A stretch of 64,000 nt of DNA, taken from Cerioporus squamosus. Taxonomy: Eukaryota > Basidiomycota > Agaricomycetes > Polyporales > Polyporaceae. The stretch lies in assembly GCA_022592435.1 (NCBI GenBank), contig JABYQS010000051.1:152892-216891 (forward strand). The letters are read 5' to 3'. The notes beneath the pieces are model-generated. The model worked only from the letters and a program-made list of their open reading frames with translations. It was not told where the DNA came from and searched no databases. Shown piece by piece: positions 23,531 to 34,506 of this stretch (its first letter is position 1; each line of letters begins with the position of its first letter). Both the position numbers and the translations under genes were made by a program.

Positions 23531-24712
23531 GCTAGAGTACAAAGAAAACCTGTCAGAAGACATCATCACAGCATTTTTGAGAGCATGGCCAAGCTGAACA
23601 GATGCATGGACAACTGCTCAATAATCAGAAGATGAGGCAAGTGCCCTACACCACCCCAAGGGCACCCTCTGCTGACACCACAGAGGAAGATGAGCTTATC
23701 TCAGCATATAGCTAGGTCACGACTGCCAAGGGCATCCCATAGGGCAATGTGCAGAACAACATGAAGTAGATCATGGAGTTGTGTCGCATTTTTGAGCCAT
23801 AGGATGAGCAAAAATGCGAAACACTCCCATGATCTACCAAATGTCATCTGCCTGTCAGAGAGAACAAAGCAATGCTCACCTCTTGCAGAGCTATCCAGCT
23901 GTTGAGTTCAGCATGGCATTGCCTCCACTCACACCGAGTGGGGCAGATCGCCTCGCATGCCACCTGAACAGCTTGATCAGGTGAGAGGATAAGCTCGAGA
24001 GCCTGAACCTGAGAGGTTGCAGTTGCCTCATGTCAATGATCATCCTTACTGCAAGCAGAGACACCCAGGCCAAGGAGTGGACGATGGTCTGGAGGGATGA
24101 GTGACAGGAGGAGGTAGGAGGAGAGGATCAGTGTGGCTCGGAAGGACTGAGAAGCCCAGAGATCTCGGACGAGTGGCCCGCTCACATACTCTAATTTACG
24201 CTAGGGTTAGAACAATGCAGGCATTCTGAGGATGAAAGAAATCGTCACCATCGCGACTCCGCCGCTGTCGGGCCAGTCGTGCGGGGGGCGGACAAGGCGG
24301 TTTTTGATGCGGAGCCGAGCTCGCGCGAAAGGCGATTGCGTGCGATCAACGTGCGATATGTCTAACCCTAGCATTTCCGGCCGGTCCCGCCTCCGGGCGC
24401 TAGTTGTATCGCGTCCACTCAAGAGAGCCGGCTGCAACGGATTCGTCCATCCATGTGCGTACGGTTCAGGACCTCCGTACAGCGTGGACCCCGGTGCGAC
24501 GTTATAGTTAAAGAGAAGGATAGAAGGATCCGGAATAGGCGTAGAGATCGAGCTCGGAACCGTCATCGAGAAGTCTTCGTGGCATGGAAGACATGAGTCC
24601 GTGCAACTTCAAGCTTCAAGCTCTAACCATCCCCTTTGTCTCATTATCCTTATAGAGATATGTCCCACCCGGTAGCTCACAAGTCCCCGTGTATGTTGTG
24701 CGCGCCCTATGC
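23531..24712. other. Largely noncoding region with hairpin and short inverted repeats
   Basis: It holds unresolved 5' sequence of the zinc-motif gene, a 72-base hairpin (23766-23837) and a 12-base inverted-repeat pair (24200-24211 and 24361-24372). A minus-strand frame at 23891-24073 (QLQPLRFRLSSLSSHLIKLF and on) has coding-like composition but no recognised motif. No other gene is supported. Confidence 0.45.
23766..23837. repeat. Imperfect hairpin, 29-bp arms
   Basis: Left arm 23766-23794 and right arm 23809-23837 pair as 25 of 29 positions around a 14-base loop. Both arms contain gtagatcatgg at the base and cgcatttttg at the loop side. It lies in sequence with no supported exon. It could be an RNA hairpin or the core of a small inverted-repeat element. 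Confidence 0.7.
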
Positions 24713-25901
24713 TCACAGATCAAATAGCTCTTTGATCTGCTTCATTGTGTCCGCCGGGCTGGTGACGGTGTGGCCAATGGTGCGAGGATCCATGAAGATC
24801 TCGTAGTCGTTACCACCCTATGTAGTGCGACTGTGTCAGCAACGTTGGACACACACACACGGGGCGCGTAGACGGGCAAACCTGGTAGGTCTTGTCGCCG
24901 AAGAAGTGGATCTCCTCGAAGTTCTCGTCCGCGACGTGCTGCAGGCAGAAGGTCTTGTCCCAGCCGTTCGGGAAGACGTCGAAGGAGATCTGGCCGCCTA
25001 TCGAGTATGTGAGACCGTAGTCGGGGAACTTCTCCTTTAGCGCTTTGACGAACGCCTCGCGGACACCGTGCACCTGGGAAGGGGGGAGTGGGTGAGATTC
25101 ATGTAGAGTTGGGTGGATGCGGGAGGTGCGGTCAAGTCACCTTGTCGTACTCCAGGAAGTCGAGTCGCTCCTGGATCCTGTGGCGCGTAAAAGGTCAGAG
25201 AGTATGCCACAAGATGGACGAGCAATACTAGACGAAGGCTAAGAACTTACGTAGCGTTACGGCCCAAAGGCGTCACGTTGATCATGCCGTTCCGGAACTC
25301 GATGAACGTGCCTCTGCGTCGCGCCGCACTGCATCAGAAGCATGGCGGGGGACTGCAAGAGTTTCGATATGAGGCGCACCGTTTGATCGGGACGTCCACG
25401 TCGGCGAGGTAGTGCAGGATGAAGTTCACGAAGACCTTGTAGCGCTCCTCGCCGATGAACTTGATGAAGGACTGGGAAGGCAGCTGCTGGCCGAGTTTGT
25501 ACGCCGTCAGCCCGTTCTCCGCGAACGCGTAGTCGAACTCTTTGAGGACTGCGAGCGCGTCGGAATTCAGTTCGCATTCCCACTATGAGGTCCGGTACAG
25601 GACGGGGCGGCGGACGGTGTTGTAGGGAAAGCAGGAGACGCACTGTGTGATCCCGGAGGAGTGACCTGCTCCTCGACCTTGACGAAGTCGGAGCCGCCGA
25701 CAACGCCGACCGCGGCCTTCTTGCGCAGTGCGCGGAGCAGCTCGGTCATTTCTGGAGATATGCTCTGAGAGGTTGACGTTGGGATGCGTAACGGGAGCAG
25801 AGGAATATGTGGCGTACTTGACGAGCGAGACTCAGCGTGCCGTCCACATCGAAGAGGACGAGTTTCTTCAGTGGGCGATCGGCGAACGCGGCGGAGACCA
25901 T
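24713..25901 (-). CDS. SEC53: Phosphomannomutase
   Basis: SEC53 interconverts mannose-6-phosphate and mannose-1-phosphate, the entry to GDP-mannose for glycosylation, in the cytosol. Exon 1 starts at 25901 with [20 protein letters not shown]; the nucleophile lies in the HAD motif DVDGTLS. Next exons: [20 protein letters not shown] and [11 protein letters not shown]; then [20 protein letters not shown] and [20 protein letters not shown]; then the cap domain ([18 protein letters not shown], the mannose-phosphate binding stretch); then [20 protein letters not shown] and [20 protein letters not shown], with the Mg-binding GDKTxxGGND motif. It ends in [11 protein letters not shown]. Complete, with about six introns. 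Confidence 0.96.
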
Positions 25902-26881
25902 GGTTCAGACGCGACAAGTGGGTGATGCGTTCAGAAGAGGGCTGAGGATGGTAGAGAGGGAGATTGCAGAGACGATGAGGGGAAAGGACGCGGTTATAAG
26001 TACTTGTGGAAGCAAGGCGTGCATCGCGCGCGTCGATATTAATGCAGATCGAGATCTAGTAGATCTATAGCAGACACGTGCACTCAATTCGCGTTTGTGA
26101 CCCATAACCAGCTGCGACCACGTACGCCCTAGTGACTTGGGGGGTGAGCGCGCTGCTACGCACGCCCGGTCCGATTCCACCAATTGTTGTCTGAGACTCG
26201 ACCTGCTTCAAGTTCAAAAAATCGAGAGCATTGGACGGAAGTGCTTGTCATCAGAGCTTTGCAGTCAGACTTGGACAAAGGAATAGGCCTTGAAGCGACT
26301 GGTCGACTCGCGATGACATCAACATGTACATTGGTCCACCTCGGACCGTGGCTGATAAGATGAACTTAAACAGCTCAGCGAGACCATGACTCAGATAGAA
26401 ACGATAATTGGCTGCTTTTCTGCTTTATGCGACATTTACGGGCCTTAGTATTGACGTGGAGAGAGTTGCCACTCAACAAAGAGCCCCCTTGAAGCTGCGT
26501 AACAGCTCACTGCGAAAGGCCTACTATGTCTTCCACGCTTGCAGAACGCAACTTGGAACATGAATGCATCAAGACTGACAAACCTGGTTATACAATGGCA
26601 TACATGGATGGACCGTGGGGCGGACTCGCTGTCAGTGGACTTCGCACTAAGTACTTACTTCGCAGCGAAAAGCGACAGCTCGGAAGCTCTCGGAAGGGTG
26701 TCTCGGAGGGAGCCGGGTACCGCAATCGTCACGTGAACAGGGCCAGCTCTAAGGAGATGATAACCGATTCCCGGTGGAATCGGAACAAGGAGAACAGACA
26801 ACGGCAGGTGTGTAAGTAGCCAAGAGGCGACACGTATATTCAACGTAGGCCTATGATGTGTACGGTGACTGCGGACGACGG
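25902..26881. other. Intergenic, no gene seen
   Basis: Almost 1 kb between the SEC53 start and the VMS1 stop, both on the minus strand. Open frames here (for instance 26526-26819 on plus) have no domain and weak coding character. Probably the SEC53 promoter and the VMS1 3' region. Confidence 0.45.
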
Positions 26882-29149
26882 TTATGCACGACCGCCTCCC
26901 TGGAGCGCCTTCATTCGCGCCTCCGCCGCCCGCGCCCTCCTCTCCCGCTCAATCTTCGCCCTCATTTCAGGTGTCAGACCTGCCACGCTCTCCGTAGTGC
27001 CCGACGCCCCTCCCAGCTTCCTCGGACCGTTTGCGGGCTCCTCCTTCACCTTGCGTGGCTTCGGCTCCTCCACAGGTGGTGGCGGCGGCGGAGAGGCGGC
27101 CTCACGCTCCTTCTCCCGAACCTCGCGTTCCTTCACCTTGTCCTTCAGACCCTTCCGCCGCGCCTTCTTCTTCTCCTCGCGGCCCTCCTCCATCTCAGCG
27201 CTGAGCAGGCTCGGGACCCGCGCGCCGTGCTCGGTGCCCAGCCAGTCCCACCAGTCCGGGTGCGCGGCGGCACAGCGGCGGAAGACGTCGCGGACGGCCT
27301 TTGTGCGTGCGAGGTCGTAGGCTGTGCGGTGGCCGCCCTTGCCTTTGGGCAGCCGCGGCGCGTCCTCCGGGTCGGACTCGACCCCGGATTCGTCTCCTGC
27401 TGGCCCGGTGCTGGAGGGCACGGCGAGCGTGGGATCGGCGCGGAGGTCCTCGAGCAGCCACTTGGTGATCTCTTCCTGGCCGCAGTGCGCGGCGACTTGG
27501 AGGAGGGTCCCGCCCCGTTCGTCTGTCCAGTCCGGAACGGGGGTGTTGATGCCACCGAGGACGGCACCTTCGCGTTCCCAGAATGTCTTGAGCGTGTCTA
27601 GGCGGCCGCGTTTGATCATGTCCAGGAGTCGGGCCCATTTGTCCCGGAGCTGCTCTTCTTCTGGTGAGAGCTGGGGGACCGCAGGCTTGTCCTTTTGTTT
27701 TGCGGCTTCGGGCTGCGGTGAAGGGACGGGTTGGGGCTTCGGCTTGGGAAGCGAGGCGAGCAGGGCTTCGTCCTGCGCGCGGAGAGCTTCTTCGGTGAGA
27801 TGCGAAACCTTGACGCGAGTGAGTTCTTGCAGACAGCGGGAGAGTTCCGCTTGTGTCTGGGGACGGACGGAAGTGAGGACCGGGCTCAGGTCGGGCGTGT
27901 GCGACGTGAGTGACTTACCGGGCGCCGAGTGGGAAAGGGGAATGTACGCAGCCGTTCGTCGCCTGTGACATCGGCGGGTGAGTGAAACAATAGGAGAGCT
28001 GGAGAAGCAGAGGGTACCTTTCTCGATGACAGCACCTTCGTAGTCGAGGAAGATGCGGCGGTTGGAGACGCTTGCGCGGATCCAGATACGCTCGCAGTCG
28101 TGGATGTCATCCGCCCAATCTTGTAGCAGATTGCGGATGTCCTGTGCACACGGTCAGTATAATTGGTCGGCCGAGGGGAAATGGCCACTTACGTCGCGAA
28201 GGGCCTGTTCTCCGTACCGACGGAGCATGGCTCCGGCACTGACAGCTTTGGATTTGGCGTTGTCGTTCAGACCCTGCGAACCACCCTGTTTGCGACGCGC
28301 TGGTGGTGTGATCGTGAGTGAGGGAAGGGTCGGAGTGTATCTGATGACACATACTGGTATAGCGGTGGAAGGTCTTGTGCTTGAGGACCTCAATCTCGGG
28401 CTTGGGCTTCCTCGGCTTGCCCTTCTTGGTCAGTCCTCCTTCGTCGTCGTCTCCGTCGGGTCGCTTGACGCGAACAATTGCACCGGCGAAATGTCCGCCA
28501 GCGGTCATGAAGAGTGCCCAGGTGCGTCCGTGTTCTCCGCCAATCTGCAGCTCCTTGAGCTCGGAGAGGTATTCGGTGGGTGGGGTGGAAGACGAAAAGA
28601 TGGCCTTGTATATGCCGATCTGAGTAGAGGGTGGGGAATGGAACCATACTAGAGGTGTCTGTGGTAGTGTGGGTTTGGAGGATTCTGGGGAGGATGGACG
28701 AGCGAGCTTGCGGGTCTTTTGGACAAGAGCAGCGACGGCGTCCGAGTCGTCCGAGTCGCCGTCTGAAGAGGATGCAGAGCCAGATATGGAGTCCTCAAGG
28801 CCTGGTCCAGTGTGAGTAATTTCATAGAGTTGCTATGAGGCTGGCATACCATCTACAAGTTGCGCAAATTGGGCTTCCGCCACAGGTTCACCACCGTTAA
28901 GACGGATCTTGACATTGTATCGGTGCCAATCGGAGCGAAAGTGGGCGCGCTGGTCGTCGACGTCTACGAAGGTCGCGCCAAGGCAGATATTGCACGCGCG
29001 CGAGCCGGCCGTGGGTTGAGGGGAGGAGGGGGAGTCTCCGGTGGCGGGGGCGGCTCCGCGACTTGATTGAGGATGTTGCGAGGAACAAGGGTATCGAGGA
29101 GTTCTCTAGGGAGAGAAAAGAGGTGGTATTGGTGGTACTGTTGAGACAT
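26882..29149 (-). CDS. VMS1: VMS1/ANKZF1-type peptidyl-tRNA hydrolase (VLRF1 domain), N-terminal frame break
   Basis: VMS1 releases nascent chains from stalled 60S ribosomes and binds CDC48 in ribosome quality control. The N-terminus MSQQYHQYHLFSLPRELLDT leads to a C2H2 finger, CNICLGATFVDVDDQRAHFR and SDWHRYN, then the VLRF1 domain: PLVWFHSPPSTQIGIYKAIF, GGHFAGAIVRVKR, HRYTTRRKQGGSQGLND (the catalytic GSQ loop with its glutamine) and RNLLQDWADDIHDCERIWIR, continuing ASVSNRRIFLDYEGAVIEK. Ankyrin repeats follow (GGTLLQVAAHCGQEEITKWL, then HRTAYDLARTKAVRDVFRR), then the C-terminal charged VIM-like helix GLTPEMRAKIERERRARAAE. The frame from the start ATG and the zinc-finger frame do not match: one base appears missing in the C-rich stretch about 28995-29065; no intron fits. 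Confidence 0.9.
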
Positions 29150-29599
29150 CGCTAGCGATACAGGTGGTGCGAGGAGAATATAGAGACAAAGTGCTTGGTC
29201 GGACGCGATGTTATAAGTCAGGCAGCGATCTGTCGGGCGATGAGGTGACTCGGGTCAGAGCACAGCGCCGACGGGACTCGGGACGCGAACTGACTGTGAC
29301 TGTCGCTGTAGCTGACAGATGCGCTTGCCCGAGCAGACAGATACGCTCGTCCGAGCAGGAGTGAGTTAGCAAGCCACGCGAGAGAGCCGGAACCCGCGCG
29401 AGCTGGGAGGGACGCACAGAACGGGAGAGATCTGAGTGAGATCTGGATGAGGTCAGAAGCGCCACAACCCAAACGCGCGTCTGCACGCGTCCGGGCGTCT
29501 CTGCGTGTGTCCTGGACGCGTCGAGCCTCGTCTGAATCCTCCGCTCGTCCTCCCTCGACGTGACAGTCCTCCGTGCTACGCGTATTGCGAAGACACAAA
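29150..29599. promoter_or_regulatory. Bidirectional promoter region VMS1 / POL3
   Basis: The 450 bases between divergent starts. ACGCGT occurs at 29485-29490 and 29516-29521, about 110 and 80 bases before the POL3 ATG. This is the MluI cell-cycle box bound by MBF, which drives G1/S replication genes in fungi; its presence before a replicative polymerase is what family knowledge predicts. Confidence 0.6.
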
Positions 29600-32500
29600 A
29601 TGGCCACCGTATCTCCGTCCTCCAAGGAGAACATCCCCTTCCATGGCGGGTACGTGCCCACCACCGCGTCGCGACGCGTCTGACCACCACCGGCTGCCTA
29701 GGGACACGAGCTTCAAACTACACATGGACCTCGATCCCGATGCCCAACCGCCTGCTGCCAAGAAGCGCAAGCTCGGTCCTGCCAACTCTCAGCCCACCAA
29801 GTCCTCCTTCGCCGACGTCCTCCAGAGACTCAAGGACGATGCCAACGAATCCAAAGGTCCGTCTCAGCTTTTGGTCCTCTGTCCTCCCTCTCACACCTGC
29901 TTTAGAGGCGGAAGGGGGTGCAGACTGCTGGGCCCGTCCCCCGCTATCCCCACTCAACCCCAAGCGCGATGCTATCAGTCAGTCCAGTCCTCTATAACAC
30001 CACACACATTCATTCTCACTCAACCACCCCAGCCTTCCAGCAGATAGATATCGAAGACTCGGTAGACCATCAGACTGGTGGAACTACCCTCAGAATGTTC
30101 GGTGTCACAGAGGTGCGCCATCTTCATTCCCGCTTACCCCAACCCCCTCTCACCTCTTGTCTACATGCAGAACGGCCACAGTGTCCTTGCTCATGTTACC
30201 GATTTCCTTCCTTACTTCTACGTCGCGACACCAAGAGGATTTCAGCAGGAAGACTGCGATCCGCTCATGTATTACCTCAACGTCAGTCCTTCTCCCCTTC
30301 GACCCTCATACATCCTGACATGCCAACAGCAAGCTGCCACTGGGCCCGCTGCTGTGAGAGCAGTTGAGCTTACAACCAAGCGCAGTCTATGGGGATACAG
30401 AGGAGACGACTGGGTCAGCTTCATCAAGATCACCCTCGCTGACCAGAGGAGCTTGCCTAGAGTCCGAGATAAGTTCCCATCTCCTTTGTTTGGCTGTATC
30501 CATCTGATACCGTTCCTTCTCCACGTCTCTTCGAGCGAGGCGAGTGTAGGTTCAATGACCTCTTCAACGCGGAAGTCGCAACTTTCGAGAGCAATATCGC
30601 CTATACCCTTCGCTTCATGATCGACACCAAGGTATGCTGCTTCACCCATCCCTCGGCACCAGCGTGTAACCGTTGTACAGGTGGTCGGCATGAACTGGAT
30701 CGAGATCCCAGCTGGGCAGTATACCCTGCTCGACGGCAAGGACAGAAAATCTCATTGCCAGATCGAGCTCAGCGTCAGGCAAGTTCCAGCGCCGCCATGT
30801 CTGACGTTTGCTCATACTATCTACCAGATGGGACCGATTCATCTCGCATGCGCCTGAAGGCGAATGGTCGAAAACCGCTCCCTTGCGCATCTTGAGCTTC
30901 GATATCGAGTGCGCCGGTCGCAAAGGTATCTTCCCCGAGGCCAACGTCGATCCTGTCATTCAGATCGCGAACATGGTGACGCGACAAGGTCCGTTGATTG
31001 CTTGCGTGAACAGTAGCGTTCTGGCTCATCTTTCGCAGGCGAGAGCAAACCATTCATTCGCAACATCTTCACATTGAATACCTGCGCGCACATTGTCGGC
31101 TCTCAGGTCATCTCCTTCCAAGATGAAGCTGAGATGCTTGTGAAGTGGCGAGACTTCGTGGAGGAGGTCGACCCTGACATCGTCATCGGATACAACATCG
31201 CCAACTTCGATATACCGTACCTGCTTGACCGTGCCAAGGCGCTCAAGGCTGGCAAGTTCCCCTTCCTAGGCAAAATCAAGAGTACGTCCTGTCTATTCGC
31301 AGTGACTCGCAGGGATCGTAACAGACTTCGACAGATAAGCAGACTCAGACGAAGGACACGCACTTCTCGTCAAAAGCTTTCGGACAGCGTGACTCCAAAG
31401 ACACTCCCCTCGATGGCCGTATACAGATCGATATCCTGCAGTACATGCAGCGAGAGTACAAGCTCCGGAGCTACACTCTCAACTCTGTCTGTGCGCAGTT
31501 CTTGGGCGAGCAGAAAGAGGATGTCCACCACTCGGTCATCACGGAGCTCCAGAACGGCACACCGGAGTCGCGACGTCGTCTAGCCGTCTACTGTTTGAAG
31601 GTGCGCCTCTCTTCTGGAGCTGTGGATGCGCTAGTCTGATTGCTAGTGCAGGATGCGTACCTGCCTCAGCGGCTGATGGACAAGCTCATGTGTTTCATCA
31701 ACTACACGGAGATGGCTCGTGTTACCGGCGTCCCGTTCAACTACCTGCTCGCTCGTGGTCAGTCGATCAAGGTATTGTCGCAGCTGTTTCGAAAAGCCAA
31801 CGACGAGGGATATGTCGTGCCTGCGTTGAAGGGCGAAGGCGAGCAGTATGATCATTTGCGAAGGGACAGCCTGGCTGACTCATGTTCGTCAGGTTCTGAG
31901 GAGCAGTACGAGGGTGCCACTGTCATTGAGCCCAAGAAGGGATACTACGACGTGCCGATTGCGACACTCGATTTCAGTTCACTGTATCCATCCATCATGA
32001 TGGCACACAATCTGTGTTATACGACACTGCTCGATAAGGCCACCGTAGACCGCTTGGGTCTCGTCAAGGACCTCGACTATGTCCAGACGCCAAACAACGG
32101 TGGGATCTATCTCTGAGGTCTTTTCTTGCTGTCCTGATCGCGTACGTGTAGACCTCTTTGTCAAGTCTTCGAAACGGAAGGGTTTGCTACCGACTATTCT
32201 CGAGGACCTGATCAGTGCTCGTAAGCGGGCAAAGGCGGACTTGAAGAAGGAGACCGATCCGTTCAAGCGTGCGGTCTTAGATGGTCGCCAACTTGCCTTG
32301 AAGGTTAGGACGAACAATCTGAACGTTGCTCACAAGATGTTGCTGATATACGATACAGATTAGTGCCAACTCCGTGTACGGATTCACGGGAGCCACCATC
32401 GGCAAGCTGCCATGTTTGCCTATATCGTCCAGTACGACCGCGTACGGCCGACAGATGATCGAGAAGACGAAGCAGGAGGTCGAGGCCGAGTACTGCCGAA

Positions 32501-33876
32501 ACAACGGCTACAAACACGACGCAATGGTCATCTACGGCGACACGGACTCGGTCATGGTGCGCTTTGGCCCCACAGACCTGGAGACGGTGATGCGCATGGG
32601 GAGCGAGGCAGCGGACTTTGTGACGAGCAAGTTCATCAAGCCGATCAAGCTTGAGTTCGAGAAGGTGTACTTCCCGTACTTGCTTATCAGCAAGAAAAGG
32701 TATGCGGGGCTGTATTGGACGAAGCCCGAGAAGTATGATAAGATGGATACGAAGGGTATCGAGGTGCGTTGTGTGTTTTGTGGCCGTTTTGTTGTCTATG
32801 AGGCTGATGGAGCTGTGTAGACTGTGCGGAGAGATAACTGTCGCCTTGTGTCCACGGTCATTGAGACGTGCCTGCACAAAATGCTTATCGATCGCGATGT
32901 CAAGGGCGCGGAGGAGTGGGTTATATGCCTATGTCCATGCCTTGGGAAAGCACGCTGACGACGACTGTAGTTACGTGAAGCAAGTCATCTCCGATCTTCT
33001 GCAGAACAAGATCGACATGTCGCAGTTGGTGATCACGAAGGCCTTGGCAAAAGCTGGTGAGCACTAAGTGCTGATTACTCGTGACCAGTCCCTCCTAATG
33101 TCATTCTTGGACCACAGACTACGCTGCGAAGCAAGCACACGTCGAGCTCGCTGAGCGCATGAAGCAGCGAGATGCAGGCTCGGCCCCGGCTCTGGGTGAC
33201 AGAGTAGCGTACGTGATCATCAAGGGCATCAAGGGTGCAGCCGCGTACGAGAAGTCGGAAGACCCGATCTACGTTCTCGAAAACAACATCCCGATCGACA
33301 CCAAGTACTACCTCGATAACCAGCTTGCCAATCCGTTGATGCGTATCTTCGAACCTATCCTTGGGGAGAAGGCGAACTCCCTTCGTATGTTCCGTATTAG
33401 GCTCTCGGTGTGGTCCCGTACTGACTGACCCTTGCTCGCAGTCTCTGGCGATCATACCCGCACGATCCAGATTGCGACACCTACGGTCGGTGGGCTCATG
33501 AAGTTCGCTGTCAAGACGGTGACTTGCTTGGGGTGCAAGACACCTCTGCGACCCAACAACAGCGTGAAGGGTGAGTGCTCGCGGTCGACCGATGTCTTGG
33601 ACCACCTGCTGACGTCTTGCTGCAGGCGGTGCCGTGTGCAACAACTGCCGACCAAGGGTGGGGGAGCTGTACCAGAAGCAGGTGATGAACACGTCCGAGC
33701 TGCAGGTGCGCTTCTCGCGGCTGTGGACGCAGTGCCAGCGGTGCCAGGGATCGCTGCACCAGGATGTGTTGTGCACGAGTCGAGACTGCCCGATCTTCTA
33801 CATGCGGAAGAAGGCGCAGAAGGACGTGGAGGACGCGAATACGGTGTTGGAGCGGTTCGAGGGCGAGATTTGGTAG
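29600..33876 (+). CDS. POL3: DNA polymerase delta catalytic subunit
   Basis: The replicative B-family polymerase for lagging-strand synthesis, with 3'-5' proofreading. The N-terminus [17 protein letters not shown] precedes an NLS-like [10 protein letters not shown]. Exonuclease motifs: [20 protein letters not shown] (Exo I DIE), [18 protein letters not shown] (Exo II), and [12 protein letters not shown] (Exo III). Polymerase motifs: [17 protein letters not shown] (A), [19 protein letters not shown] (B) and [13 protein letters not shown] (C). Then [20 protein letters not shown] and KGIETVRRDNC. The C-terminal CysA finger has CLGCKTPL and CNNCRP; CysB, which holds the 4Fe-4S cluster and binds the B subunit, has [20 protein letters not shown]. 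About fifteen introns. The last intron before CysA and the exon [20 protein letters not shown] are phase-consistent. Stop at 33874-33876. Complete. Confidence 0.97.
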
Positions 33877-34506
33877 GCTGGCTCCTGTGAGCTGCCATGC
33901 TGTGTGTGATCTGCGTTCTCGTGTGCTGTTGCGCTTGGGCTTGTACTTATATTTATGGACGGCTTGCATATCATCTTTGTACTAATAGTAGCATGCCTCA
34001 TTGTCTTATCGCATAGCTTTCAGGCTGATCACGCGGGGGTCATCGAACCGCGGTAACCACGGTACATATGTATGAACTTCATCGATACGGCGTTCTCCTC
34101 CTGGTATCGTATCACACATAGATTCGATCGGTGTGCCGGAGACAATGTGTCATCTCTGACGAGCGTGAGCTACTAAACGGATGCATGTCTGAATGTCTGC
34201 TCCCCGGAGTCCGGACCAACCGAGGACGGTCAAAACTACGGCCCATGTGGGCACGGGGAGCCTACGGTCGGCCATGTCCTCGCTCCGAACGAGGACATTA
34301 GCTATCCAAACCAGTCCGAACACGCGAGCAGGAGGGATCAGTCGCAGTGGTTCGTGGTTGGTGTAAGCAGGTCTACGAAGCTAAGGGGGGTTAGTGCCAT
34401 TGCTCTGGCGCCAAGGAGACGACTCTACTCACCATCGACCACGTTGACGGCGGACACCAATGAGCCGGAGGGTCGCTGATCCGAATCACTATCAAGCCGC
34501 ACAAGG
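33877..34506. other. Convergent 3' spacer, no gene seen
   Basis: About 630 bases between the POL3 stop and the ETP1 stop on the other strand. No coding signal. Confidence 0.5.

Noticed and set aside
26490..26530. A short match by memory to a large-subunit rRNA segment (gcgtaacagctcactg)
   Set aside because: Only about 16 bases; the flanks do not continue as rRNA.
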